From Neonectria sp. B-13 (Eukaryota; Ascomycota; Sordariomycetes; Hypocreales; Nectriaceae), in the NCBI GenBank assembly GCA_002682825.1, contig NOKP01000001.1, positions 1,824,464 through 1,888,463 of the forward strand: 64,000 nt of DNA, written 5' to 3'. Of the stretch, positions 1-11,600 are shown in pieces (position 1 is the stretch's first letter; the number at the start of each line of letters is the position of its first letter). The notes beneath the pieces were generated by a model. That model worked only from the letters and a program-made list of their open reading frames with translations. It was not told the DNA's origin and searched no databases. A program made the translations under genes and the position numbers.

Positions 1-426
1 GCACGTGTAGAAGATGCGTAAAAACAGGTGCATGTATGAAGCAAGAGTTTGGTGGTGATTAAGGATATCGGCGTAGCCAACTAGGCATTGGGCTTTGTAA
101 AGGAATATTGTATTATGTTACAGCAAATGCACCTATATCCCCGTCTATGTGAACTAACAAAAGCGAGTCTTGTCTCTAAAAACCCGTCGCAAGGCCTGCC
201 AAGTGCTAAACAATACAAGAATGAAGGAGGTGCTGGATGACGGGGTGGCAGTCTCCCGCTGAGACTCGCCAACCAACTTGGGTTCTGACTCTACAACAGA
301 AGTCGGATGAGGGCCATCGACCGATGTAGAATGGGACTCGTCTTTTGACTCTGGTGGAGACTCAACCACAGGTCTCGGGCAAGTCGCATTGGCCGACAAG
401 ACCCCATCTTCCCGGTCGTTATTGAT
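1..426. other. 3' flank of P5CR, no independent gene
   Basis: No ATG-initiated gene is convincing here. The minus-strand frame that follows the P5CR stop codon stays open down to about position 154 and would encode a Ser/Glu/Pro-rich stretch ending in a hydrophobic, basic-flanked tail. It has no ATG of its own, so it is only of interest as a possible readthrough tail (see findings). Confidence 0.5.
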
Positions 427-1651
427 TCATTGCAAGCTGGAAGTCCCGAATCTCGTCCCGTTCACTTGTTCAACACCCTTCCCCAGCTGACTTGCCACGA
501 CAGCGGCTTCCCGTATCGCTCTGGCAACAGTTCCTCGTACTCGTCCCTCTTCAAGAACCAAAATGCCACCAATGGTGCAGCCGCCGGAGGTGCAGTTCTT
601 TTCCCGGAGGAGGGCGGGATGCTCGCCGCTCTGTACTAGACCAGTCATGCCTCTCATGGCCTGCACAGCCATGCGCTGAGCGTCATGACGAGGGATACCC
701 ATGGCCACAGCACCGTCAATGGAAGCCTCAAGGACCAGGGCGAAAAAGGCCGGGCCGGAAGCACAGAGGGCGGTCGAGGCGTCCATGTTGGAAGCCGGGA
801 GGTAGGCAACGTCGCCGATGCGCTTAAAGATCCAAGTGACGAGGCTCTCGGTGGCACAGTCCAGCGGAGGGGTGGTGGTAGCGATAACGGTCATGGACTC
901 GCGGATAACGGCAGCAGTGTTGCACATGGCGCGGACGATGCGACATCGGCCATCCTCGGCAGGGTCCTTGGAGGGGACGGTGCCGTGAAGGGCGATCTCG
1001 ACATCCTCGACAGTCACACCGGCACAGACGCTGATCAAGAGCTTGCCGTGCAGGGCCTTGGCGATACCAGGCTCGCTGAGGATCTGCTTGACGCTGCTTG
1101 CCTTACAGGACAGAAGGACAACCTCAGCCTGCTGAACGGCGGCCAGGTTCTCGTTGTGGACAACCTTGAGAACAGATGAGTGTTCCCAGAGGATTCCCTT
1201 GACCCTCTTGGCGCCGGCGGCAGTGCTAACGCAAGCGATGAAGCGCGAGGGCAGTCGCTGGGGGACCTCCTCCATGGGGGTTGAGGCTCCGGACCTAGGC
1301 GTCTGCAGGGGCCTGGGGCCCTGCATCTCGGAGAGCGACGTCAAGATGCCGCTGAGAATAGCGACGCCCATGGTACCTGTGCCAAAGGGTCCAATGATGA
1401 GTAACCTGGCCCTTACACCGAGAGATGGAGGGACGGGGAACGGGAAATGGACGTGGATATGGGGAGGGGGATGGGGATGGTGTGACTACGGTACAGTACT
1501 ACAGCATCTACACCAATACGGCGGACAGTACGCGTACCGCAGACGAGGGATCCATCTCCATATCCGTAGACATGAGGGATGACTTACCGCAGCCAAGAAC
1601 GGCCATGGTGAGGTCGGTGGACCCAGTAGAGCCGTAAGGGGTGAGGGCCAT
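427..1651 (-). CDS. pyrroline-5-carboxylate reductase (P5CR)
   Basis: Last step of proline synthesis: NAD(P)H-dependent reduction of 1-pyrroline-5-carboxylate to L-proline, usually cytosolic. Two exons on the minus strand, 1651-1588 and 1376-427, are joined across a 211-bp intron (donor GTAAGTC, acceptor CACAG). The junction restores the Rossmann dinucleotide loop GCGTMG at residues 20-25, which confirms the splice. The product is about 337 aa. The C-terminal half holds the family signature around ALCASGPAFFALVLEA, and a Thr-Ser-Gly-Gly motif follows near the end. An in-frame ATG at 1717 would add 22 residues rich in Thr/Ser/Leu. I prefer 1651 because the Rossmann strand begins soon after. 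It is transcribed away from Ctk3, sharing a long divergent promoter. The intron is longer than most in this window. The frame stays open after the TGA (see findings). Confidence 0.93.
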
Positions 1652-2905
1652 CGTGCTGAGGGAAGTTGATGATGGTCGTGCTTGAAGCAAAGTTGTGGTG
1701 GGGGTAGAAAGAGGCATGGCTACGGAGAGCGGTAGGACACGATGGAACGATGGTATTGATGTTCGCGAGAAGTAAGTGGAGATGGTGGAGGAGGAGAAGA
1801 AAGGGGAGAGAGAGTTGAGTGATAGAGAGGATAGAGAAGTGAGAAGCGAGAAGTGAGAGGATTAATAAAGGAGGAAAGAGCGAGATAAAAGGGAAAAAAG
1901 ATTTGCAACGATTTGAGGGCATAAGAGCCCGTCTCTCGCCCGACTGTTCACCTTACCTCATGGCAGCAAAATTGGCTGGCTACGGTAAGTGCCTCCGCTG
2001 CCCAATGCACGGTGCCCCCGTATACAGGTCGACAGAAACGGATAAGGGGGAGTGAGCCTGTGAGGCAAATGAGAAGCTGTGTAGCCTGTGCTGGGCAAAG
2101 TCTCACCACTGGCCAACGCGTCAGGAGATGATGAGGCCTTGACGATGCGTTTTATTATCGCTCAGGTTCCGAATCTTTCCCAACTGAGCAACTGGCCCGC
2201 CCCCGCGAAACCGCCTCGCCCTGTTGCTCGCTGATATGTGTGCGTGCATTCGTGCAAGCGTACCCCTTGATGCTTCGGCCAGGCGAACACTTCACCGGGT
2301 TCCTGATCCGGCTAGTGCACTGTACTACACCTCTCGGCACTTCCGGCCCGGGGTCTGTCTGGGGGCAGGCATGCACGCAGCTGGGTTGGCAGCCGCGACC
2401 CAGAGAGCCCGACCTTCACCTCAGTGACCTGTCTCTTCTTCTGTCTCTCCGAGCCTCTCCGTGTCTCTCCTTTTAGCGAGAGCCCTCCTTGTCTCCTTCC
2501 CGAGACCGGCACGCCGAATCCCGTAGTTTCCCATCTTCCATTTCCCATTCCCCATCCTCGGTGGATCAAGTGTGAACCAGCTTTTTGTCAAGTGGGCCTA
2601 TTGCAACACGGCCACACCAGGCAGCACACACAAGCCACAAAGCAGAAAGGTGGCACAGACTCCCGCCTGGTAATTCGCTCGCCCGCGCCCCACTGTCAAC
2701 GTCCATCCACCCGTCTATCCTCATCCAATCCATCCATCCATGTACCTTGGGTTCCTGGGTTTTGGTAGTGACAGCTTCATGCGCCAGCTGTTGCTGAGCT
2801 TCCGAACTTCCGAGACAATCTAGGACATTGCTCCAGGGTCTCTCGAAAACCGCACACACACACACAAACACACACTTTACGCGCAGACACCTGTCCGCTC
2901 CCGCC
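1652..2905. other. divergent promoter region P5CR / CTK3
   Basis: About 1.25 kb between two divergent starts. It holds purine-rich (1780-1910) and pyrimidine-rich (2425-2560) tracts, short CCAT tandem units near 2727, and a CA dinucleotide run just before the CTK3 start. Frames here look non-coding: low complexity and no recognisable family. Confidence 0.6.
2853..2875. repeat. (CA)n tract in CTK3 5' leader
   Basis: A nearly pure CA dinucleotide run, interrupted once by an extra A, lies about 30 bp before the CTK3 start codon. It probably sits in the 5' UTR. Confidence 0.8.
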
Positions 2906-3799
2906 ATGGCCGACCCCTTCGAGGTGCGCATGCGCTTCACCTCGCAACTGCAACACCTCAATGCCTCCGTCGCTTCCGCCCAGAAGGCCGCCCAGTATGC
3001 CCTCAGGTACAAAGACATGGATGAGGATTTGCATTCCTGCATCCTCGAGCAAGTCGAGCGCGTAAGACTCCCTGCAGTGTGCACTGAATCCCCTGCTAAT
3101 CTCGACAAATAGAACAACATGAACACCCGCGCCAACATTATGTACTTCATTGAGCACTTTCTAGATTTGGCACAGAGAGATGGCCATGTCGACTACATCC
3201 GCATGATGCAACGCGACATCATCCGCGTTGTTGACGCCGTTGCCCCGGATGATGGTTCTGGCGCCGCCAATGTCAAAGTCGTACGAAAGGTAAGCTGCCT
3301 CATGGACCATATAGGGATCCTACCACACACGCCATTTGTGTCTGGCTGCTTACGCGCTAAACAGGTTCTGCAAGGCCTTCTTGGAAAGGGGTATTTGGAG
3401 ATACAAACCGTCACTCAGATTGAGGACGTCATCAAGGAACGGGAGACAAATGCAGAGGACCTTGGCCTTGCCTCGCCGAACGGCGATATCGAGATGCCAG
3501 ACATGCCTCCCTCACAGACAATTCCTAAGCCAGGTCGACGTACAGCACCTCAACGACTTGATAAGCGGCAGATTGAACAACGCATCGAGGAGGATCGTGA
3601 GCGTCACAAGCGTGAGCGTGAAAGCATCTGGGCCATTCCCAAGGTTGACAACGCGGAGATGGACAAGCTATGGGAGGAAACTAGTGATTTTGGGGAGGAT
3701 GACGACAGACTACTCACCGAAGAACTGGACGATTTCCAGAAAGAGATGGAAACACAACCTTGCCAGCACGAAAAAGCGGCAAACGGCAATCACCACTGA
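2906..3799 (+). CDS. ctk3: CTD kinase subunit gamma (Ctk3)
   Basis: Non-catalytic third subunit of the CTDK-I kinase, which phosphorylates Ser2 of the RNA polymerase II C-terminal repeats; nuclear. Exons 2906-3061, 3113-3289 and 3365-3799, with introns of 51 and 75 bp and clean GTAAG donors, give 255 aa. The N-terminal region (about residues 1-130) is the helical CID-like domain with the stretches DMDEDLHSCILEQ and NTRANIMYFIEHF, which I recognise as Ctk3. It is followed by a charged region with RERHKRERESIWAIP and an acidic EETSDFGEDDD helix. The start codon lies directly at the conserved MADPFEVRMRF opening. The last 12 or so residues (CQHEKAANGNHH) look abrupt; a neighbouring frame would continue the helix (see findings), so the C-terminus is less certain than the rest. 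Confidence 0.88.
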
Positions 3800-4121
3800 T
3801 CACGGGCTACGGTATTACATCGGCATTTTGGGCGGCGTTTGGATCCGTGTTTGCATATGAGGACTGGAGAACAATCGAGATACCCACCGGTTCATGGCAT
3901 TGGTTAGGGAAGGCAAAAGTCAAGAGCATGTCTCATCAACTATGAAATCTGACGCTCGAAATGAGGCAAAATTGAATGTCCCGTGAGTGCACCACGAGGG
4001 CCGACATTGGATCCTTTTAACAGGGGTAAATGTTCTTAGATACTAGTACATCTGGTTTTGTACATGCAATCCAGCTTCTATCGTCTCAACCCGACCGTTT
4101 CACGCCATTATGGAATCCATC
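3800..4121. other. convergent 3' flanks of ctk3 and bL12m
   Basis: Tail-to-tail spacer of about 320 bp. Nothing beyond presumed 3' UTRs is seen. Confidence 0.6.
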
Positions 4122-4730
4122 TTAATCCATGACAACGGTGGCGCCCAGCTCCTTCATGGCGGTAATGATCTTCTCGGCCTCTTCCTTGGGCACATTCTCC
4201 TTCATCATCTTGGGCGCGCTCTCGACGAACTTCTTGCTGTCCACCAAGCTCAGGCCGAGCATGTTTTTGATCTCCTTGATGACCTTGGCCTTGGAGGCAG
4301 TCTCCCATCCTTGGAGCTTGAGGGTGAAGAGCGACTTCTCAGCGGCTGCAGGCGCGGCCTCCTCGGCCTCCTCGGCGGCAGCGGGGGCAGCAGGAGCAGC
4401 AGCGGCGAATCCACCCATCGGCAGGTCGGGGATGTTGAGCTTGCTCTGTGGAGGGGAGATCGGGTCAGCGGGCGTCTTCGTGCACCAATTGAATGCACGC
4501 CGTCATACCTTGAGGCTGGACACAAGGTCGGCAGTCTCCAGAAGGGTCAACTGGCTAATCTGGTCGACAATGGTCTGGATCTTGGGGCTGACGGGAGCTT
4601 CAACCTCAGTCGAGTTCCATCTCCTTGAGGTTGCGGAGACGCGGAGGAGTTGTGCGGGGGCTCGGGCGACGGAGGCGGATCGGAGCTGGCGAGCGCAGCT
4701 CTGCGCGGCGTACCGACAAGACATGGCCAT
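4122..4730 (-). CDS. mnp1: mitochondrial large-subunit ribosomal protein bL12m (L7/L12 family)
   Basis: Stalk protein of the mitochondrial ribosome, recruiting translation factors. Exons 4730-4509 and 4445-4122 are separated by a 63-bp intron (donor GTATGAC, acceptor CCACAG), giving 181 aa. Residues 1-40 form an Arg/Ala/Ser-rich presequence with no acidic residue until RRWNSTEVE, typical for matrix import. Next comes the short N-terminal dimerisation helices (QISQLTLLETADLVSSLK, continuing SKLNIPDLP across the splice), an Ala/Glu/Pro-rich hinge, then the L7/L12 C-terminal domain with KVIKEIKNMLGLSLVDSKKFVE and the closing AEKIITAMKELGATVVMD. I chose MAMSCRY at 4730 because the in-frame upstream extension to 4859 carries acidic residues unlike a presequence. 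The hinge is GC-rich and low in complexity. Confidence 0.93.
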
Positions 4731-5667
4731 TGTTTCGGGAGGGATTGGGCGGGTGGGGCTCAATTCGTGGTTTCGAGGGTCGTCGCGTACGGCATCTGAG
4801 GGAACATCTCGAAGATTTTTGAAGCTGTCGACAGTTCTTCGGAGGCTAGCGGCTGTCACGTGCCCATTGTGGCCCGTGCGCTTTTCGGATCACCACCAAG
4901 ACAGTTGACATACAATACACTTCGCACATTGCTGGCAGTATAGCAACTGGTACTGTAGACGATGGCTCTTCACGATTACTCATTTACCATCTTTGGGGTG
5001 GATTATCTTGATGTTTGGAATGAGCAGAGATCTTTTCTTACCTCGTTTTCGCATGCGATTAAAGCGACAGGCCATACGTAAAACCGTGGCAACTGATGCC
5101 ACCAAACACGATGCTATAGAAGCCAGTGAAGAACAACCAACTCAAATCTTGCCAGGAACCTGCGATTCTGTTTATTAAGCATGTAGTCCTCCCTTTGATA
5201 GTATCCGTGGTTCTCGAGTGAATCATTACTACTTAGAATGACCAATCGTTATTTTCTTCGCCCTTTTTTTCTTCTCTCATGTCTCATCAGCACGCGGCAG
5301 ACTTCATTAATCGAAAGGCAGCACTGCTAGCGCCTTGCACCAGCACTACATTTTAATACCGGAAACTGAAGCAAAAATGAGCAATCTCTAACCGTATTAG
5401 TATGTCAGTCGAAACCGGGCATTAGGTTAACAGACAGAAATAATTTGGTTAAAATTGAAAGTCTCCAGGGTAGACGATTTGACGATTTGACTAGATACCA
5501 GTTTCTGATCGGTCAGTGGGACAGCGGGGTTTTGATTGGCCCGGAAATTCGTGGTGCCAGCGCCGAGCAAAGATCCCTGCCACTCAAAAAAAAAGTTCCA
5601 ACTGACATGCATGTGAGTTGAAGGAAATCAACAGCGCCGACAGCGAAAATCGGCAACAGACTCAATC
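4731..5667. other. divergent promoter region bL12m / MDN1
   Basis: About 0.94 kb, relatively AT-rich in the right half. No gene is supported; a plus-strand frame at 4993-5178 is short and unlike any family I know. The MDN1-proximal part holds an A run near 5586. Confidence 0.55.
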
Positions 5668-8600
5668 ATGGCCATGGTTGACGTCTCACGGCAGAGGAGG
5701 TCGCTTCTCCAAGACGCGACTGTTTTAGAACACCTGCCATCAGAATTACTGGCCATTATCGAGGACCAGACCTCGACGAAGCTGCTCGATGCTGTTTCAC
5801 AGGCCGCGCTCAGTCCGCCACTTACAGAGCGGATCTTTGTGCATTTTGAGCAGGTCTTTCCCGACCTCTGCGCACGATGGATTCTCAACCCAGGAAACGA
5901 GCAACAGCAGATACGAATATACTCGGCACTGGCAAGGCTACTACCTTTTGCGCCCTACCTCTCGGCCTTCTTTGAGATCCCCTCCCAAGGCCAAAAATCA
6001 TCAACCAACTCACCTTCCTTACGCCTTCCACCTCCGAAGCTCGACCAGGACTCATCACCCAAAACCGAGGATGCCCTATTGCAGAGCCTCTTGGTTGCCT
6101 GGAGACTCATCAGCTTCGACTCTCGCAACTTTTCTACCCTGACCTCTCCGGCGCTTTTGCAGGCCTTGTTCCACCATGAAAGCAGAGCCGTCCGGTATCT
6201 TGCTATCCGAGTTTTCACCCAGTTGCTCCATGGGTCGGACCGGAAACTTGAATCTCTTATCCAAGAGCACGTTGGAAAGGATGATGCCATTATTGGGGAC
6301 TTTGATGGTAGATCGATTGACTACGGATTTCTATCCTTGCATGAACACGCTCGAGTAAAGTCCGTCATTGCTCTTCGCCAACAACTTCAGTCAGTGGAGG
6401 AGCACGATGCCAGCGAACCTCCATGTGTGCATTCCCTCACACCGTATGTTGTATCTTATGGCAATGTCATCCTGCCACGTCCTCTTGGACCTATTGGCGA
6501 GCCTTCGAACCTTGTCCTGACCCCCACGACGACGGGAAACCTGGAACGCTTGGCGACCATGCTCCGAGACCCCGACCCCATTCTTCTCCATGGCCTACCT
6601 GGTGTAGGAAAGACCGCCCTCGTCCACGAAATCGCCAAGCAGCTGGGCATGTACTCCAACATGGTGACCCTGCACCTGAACGAGCAGACCGACGCAAAGA
6701 TGCTCATCGGCCTGTACTCCACAGACTCGAAGCCTGGAAGCTTCCAATGGCGCGCTGGTGTTTTGACGACTGCAGTGCGAGAGGGCAGATGGGTGCTAGT
6801 GGAGGATCTCGACCGTGCTCCGACTGAGGTATTGAGTACGCTTCTCCCACTGATTGAGCGCAACGAACTTCTCATCCCGAGCCGAGGGGAGAGGATCAAG
6901 GCGGCTAGCAGCTTTCGACTTTTCGCTACTGTCAGAACCTCACGAGGGATGAACGGACGGGAAAATCTCCCTAGCCTTGTGGGAATCCGTTTCTGGCAAT
7001 CCCTCTACACACAGCCACTCGAACCATCAGAACTCAAGGATGTTGTGGTGCAGACATATCCCATTCTCAAAAAGTATATCCCGGGAGTCCTGGCAGTGTA
7101 CGATAGACTCTCTCGTTTTGGCAGAACCCCGGGGTTGTTGGCCAGGGGCCGCAACATCATGGACCGCCAGATGACATTGAGGGACCTCCTGAAATGGTGT
7201 CGCCGGTTGCGAGAGTGTCTGCTTGCCACAGGCTCAACATCTGGAGACGAGCCTATTAGCGAGACCACTCGCGATTGGATGTTCATGGAGGCTGTCGATT
7301 GTTTTGTGGGAAGTTGTCCAGATCAGGAGCTTGGAAAGCAACTAATCTATGCGATCGCCGAAGAGATGCAACTCTCCAAAGATCGGGCAGAACATTACAT
7401 CTCTGCCAATATACCCCCTTTGGAGGAGAGCGAGACCCAGTTCAGCATCGGACGAGTGGTGTTGCGGAAAAAGAAGCTCTCCAACCGAGTTCAGAAATCG
7501 AAACGACCTTTCGCTAGTACAGCGCACGCTAAGAGGCTGCTGGAACAGATTGCCGTGTCCGTGAAGCTGAACGAGCCAGTGTTGCTTGTGGGAGAAACTG
7601 GTATTGGAAAGACCACCGTCGTGCAACAGCTGGCGGAATCGCTTGGACATAAGTTGATCGCCGTCAACCTTTCACAGCAGAGTGAGGTGGGAGACCTTCT
7701 CGGTGGTTTCAAGCCAGTCAATATGCGATCCTTGGCCGTCCCATTGAAAGAAGAGTTCGAAGATCTCTTTGCAGCAACCGGAATATCTGCCTCCAAGAAC
7801 CAAAAGTACCTCGAGCAGATCGGAAAGTCGTTCGCCAAGGGACAATGGTCGAGAGTGGCTAAGCTCTGGAAGGAAGCCCCGAAGATGTTCAACAAGATCG
7901 TGAAGGAGCTTGAACGAGTGCATGCCGAGCAAGCAGACACTAGGAACGGCGATGAGCAACCAACAAAGCGCCGAAAAACTCAATCTAAACTCCAAAACCT
8001 CCTCGATCTGCGGCCGCGATGGAACGTGTTCTCCCGTAGCCTTGAACAGTTCGACGTTCAAATATCGGGAGGTAATGAAAGCTTTGCCTTTTCCTTCGTG
8101 GAAGGAAACATGATCAAGGCCGTACGGAACGGCGACTGGGTGCTTTTGGACGAAATTAACCTGGCGTCGCCTGACACGTTGGAGAGCATCGCAGACCTCT
8201 TGACTGGGCCTGATGAGAGACCATCCATCTTGTTGTCAGAAACAGGAGAGATTGAGAAGATTGAGGCGCACCCCAACTTCCGTATCTTCGGAGCGATGAA
8301 CCCTGCAACTGATGTTGGAAAGCGTGACCTACCGATTGGAATCAGGTCAAGATTTACCGAGCTTTACGTTTCCAGCCCGGATAAGGATCTCAAGGACCTC
8401 CTGAACATCATCAAAACCTACTTGGGGAGTAGCAGCAGCAAGAACGACCAAGCGGCAGATGACATTGCGCGTCTCTACTTGAACACCAAGCGACTGGCAG
8501 AGGAGAAGCGTCTGGTCGATGGTGCGAATGAAGTCCCTCATTTCAGTCTTCGAACTCTCACTCGAGTCCTGAGCTATGTCAACACGATCGCCCCTCTCTA

Positions 8601-11600
8601 TGGCGTGCGGAGAGCTCTATACGAAGGTTTCTCAATGGGCTTCCTCACCCTCCTTAACCGAGATTCTGAGAAGATGCTTGTACCCCTCATAACTCATCAC
8701 CTATTCGAAAGGCATGGCAATTCCCAGTCAGTGCTATCTCAGGCACCGAAGCATCCCAATGATGGCAAGCAATATGTGCGATTCAAGAACAAGAACCGAG
8801 ACCGACAGTACTGGCTGTTCCAGGGAGAGGAGACCCCTATTGAGAGGGACGACTACATCATCACCCCCTATGTGGAACGCAACCTTCTCAACCTTGTGAG
8901 AGCAACATCAACCAGACGCTTCCCTGTTCTTATCCAAGGCCCGACCTCGGCAGGAAAGACTAGTATGATCGAGTATCTGGCAAATTTCACTGGGAACAAG
9001 TTTGTGCGTATCAACAACCATGAGCACACTGATCTCCAAGAGTACCTCGGCACCTACGTTTCTGGATCAGACGGCAAACTACGTTTCCAGGAAGGTATCC
9101 TCGTGCAAGCCATGCGAAAGGGTCACTGGATCGTCCTCGATGAACTCAACCTGGCACCGACAGACGTTTTAGAGGCACTGAACCGACTTTTGGACGACAA
9201 CCGAGAACTTTTGATCCCAGAAACCCAAGAAGTCGTCAGACCACATGAAAACTTCATCCTTTTCGCAACACAGAACCCTGCTGGCCTCTACGGCGGCAGA
9301 AAGGTGCTTTCAAGGGCCTTCCGAAACAGATTCCTCGAATTGCACTTCGATGACATCCCCGAAGACGAGTTGGAGTTTATTCTTCAACAGCGAAGCCGCA
9401 ACACGTCGCCTTCTGACTGTAGGCGTATCGTGACAGTCTACAAAGAACTTTCCCGCCTCCGTCAAACGAGCAGAGTGTTTGAACAAAAGGACAGTTTTGC
9501 CACCCTTCGAGACTTGTTCCGATGGGCTCTACGCGAAGCCGATACACGGGAAGAAATTGCCGCGCATGGATTCATGTTGCTCGCAGAGAGAGTTCGAGAT
9601 GAGGAAGAACGTATCGCTGTCAAAGAGGTCATTGAGAAGGTGTTCAAGGTCCAAATTGACCCACGAGATATGTACTCCGCAGATACCGCATCGGAACTCA
9701 AGCATATCAGCAAACAAGAGAACAGTCAAGGCGTGGTTTGGACTCATGCCATGCGGCGCCTTTACGTACTCGTGGCTCGAGCTTTGCGCAACAACGAACC
9801 CGTTCTCCTCGTTGGAGAAACTGGTTGTGGAAAAACCACCGTCTGCCAATTGCTTGCCGAGGCGTTGCAGAAGGAGCTTCATATTGTGAATGCCCACCAG
9901 AACACAGAGACGGGAGATCTTATTGGTTCTCAGAGACCTGTCCGTAACCGAGCAGCCATTTCCGAGGCGTTGGATACGGACTTGAAGGCGGTTTTGCAGC
10001 CGCTGGGCCTAGAAATAGCTGGCTCCTTCGAGGACAGGCTTGAGCGATACAAAGCTCTCGAGCAATCGGTTATTGACAAGATCCCGGAACAGATTCGAGA
10101 AAGGATAGCATCGAACGAGACCAGAAGCAAGGCTTTGTTTGAGTGGGCAGATGGCAGTCTCGTGGAAGCAATGAGACAAGGTCATTTCTTCCTGCTTGAT
10201 GAAATCTCTCTTGCAGACGATTCGGTTCTCGAGAGATTGAATTCGGTTCTGGAGCCTCAGAGAACCCTCTTGCTAGCCGAGAAGGGAGTTGACAACTCTT
10301 TCGTTGTCGGAGCAAGCGGGTTCCAGTTCTTCGCTACTATGAATCCTGGTGGCGACTTTGGCAAGAAGGAGCTGTCGCCTGCATTGCGAAATCGATTCAC
10401 CGAGATTTGGGTGCCGCCGTTGTCGGGAACTGATGATATCTATGACATCGTCCAGACCAAGCTCGTGGGAAATTCGAAGAAGTTGGTGGACGTCATTGTC
10501 GAGTTCGCAGCGTGGTTTGGAGAGACTTTCAGGTCAATGGCCACGACTCCTTTCTCTATCCGAGAGATCCTGGTTTGGGTCCAGTTCATCAACAATTTCC
10601 AGTCGGAAGACTCTATCATTTCGTTGGTACACGGTGCTTCCACGATCTTCATCGACAGCATTGGCGCAAACCCTTCAGCTATTCTTGCTACGGACCCAAA
10701 GTCAATAAACGAGCAAAGACACCAGTGCATCACGAAGTTGGGCGAACTCATTGGAAAGGACGTGTCTTCGGTGTACCAGACACACCCTGAGTTAGTGATG
10801 GATGAAAAGTCTCTCACCATTGGGTATTTCAGCATCCCCCGCGACTCAACTGGCGTGGCCGATCCAGGGTTTGCTTTCCATGCTCCTACTACGCGCCTCA
10901 ATGCCATGAGAGTACTTCGAGCATTGCAAATGCAGAAGCCAATTCTTCTCGAAGGAAGCCCCGGCGTTGGAAAAACCACATTGGTTGCAGCTCTTTCGCA
11001 AGCATGTGGTCGACCGCTGACGAGGATCAATCTCTCAGATCAGACTGACCTGATGGATCTCTTTGGTACTGATGTGCCAGTGGAAGGAGCTGAAGCTGGA
11101 AACTTTGCCTGGAGAGACGCTCCATTCCTTCAAGCCATGCAGAAGGGTGAGTGGGTTCTCTTGGATGAGATGAATCTTGCTTCCCAGTCTGTACTCGAGG
11201 GATTGAACGCGTGCCTGGATCATCGTGGCGAGGTTTACGTCTCGGAACTGGACCAAGTCTTCAAGCGCCATCCCGATTTCCGGCTTTTCGCTGCACAGAA
11301 CCCCCACCACCAAGGAGGCGGCCGCAAGGGATTGCCCAGCTCTTTTGTCAATCGCTTCATCGTCGTCTACGCAGATGTGTTTTCGGAGGATGATCTGAGA
11401 CTGATTGCCGCGCACAACTACCCCAAGATCTCAATCGAAGTGATTAACCAGTTGATCCAATTTATTTCCCAGCTTGAGCATCAGCTTGTGGTTGAGAAAT
11501 CCTTCGGCATACAAGGCAGTCCCTGGGAGTTCAATCTTCGCGATGTCCTCCGGTGGTTGAAACTTCTCAACTCATCCGACCCGCTTCTCCAAACCGCGAA

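Noticed and set aside
685..1179. Plus-strand frame of 164 codons opposite P5CR
   Set aside because: Gly/Asp-rich mirror of the reductase exon without any recognisable motif.
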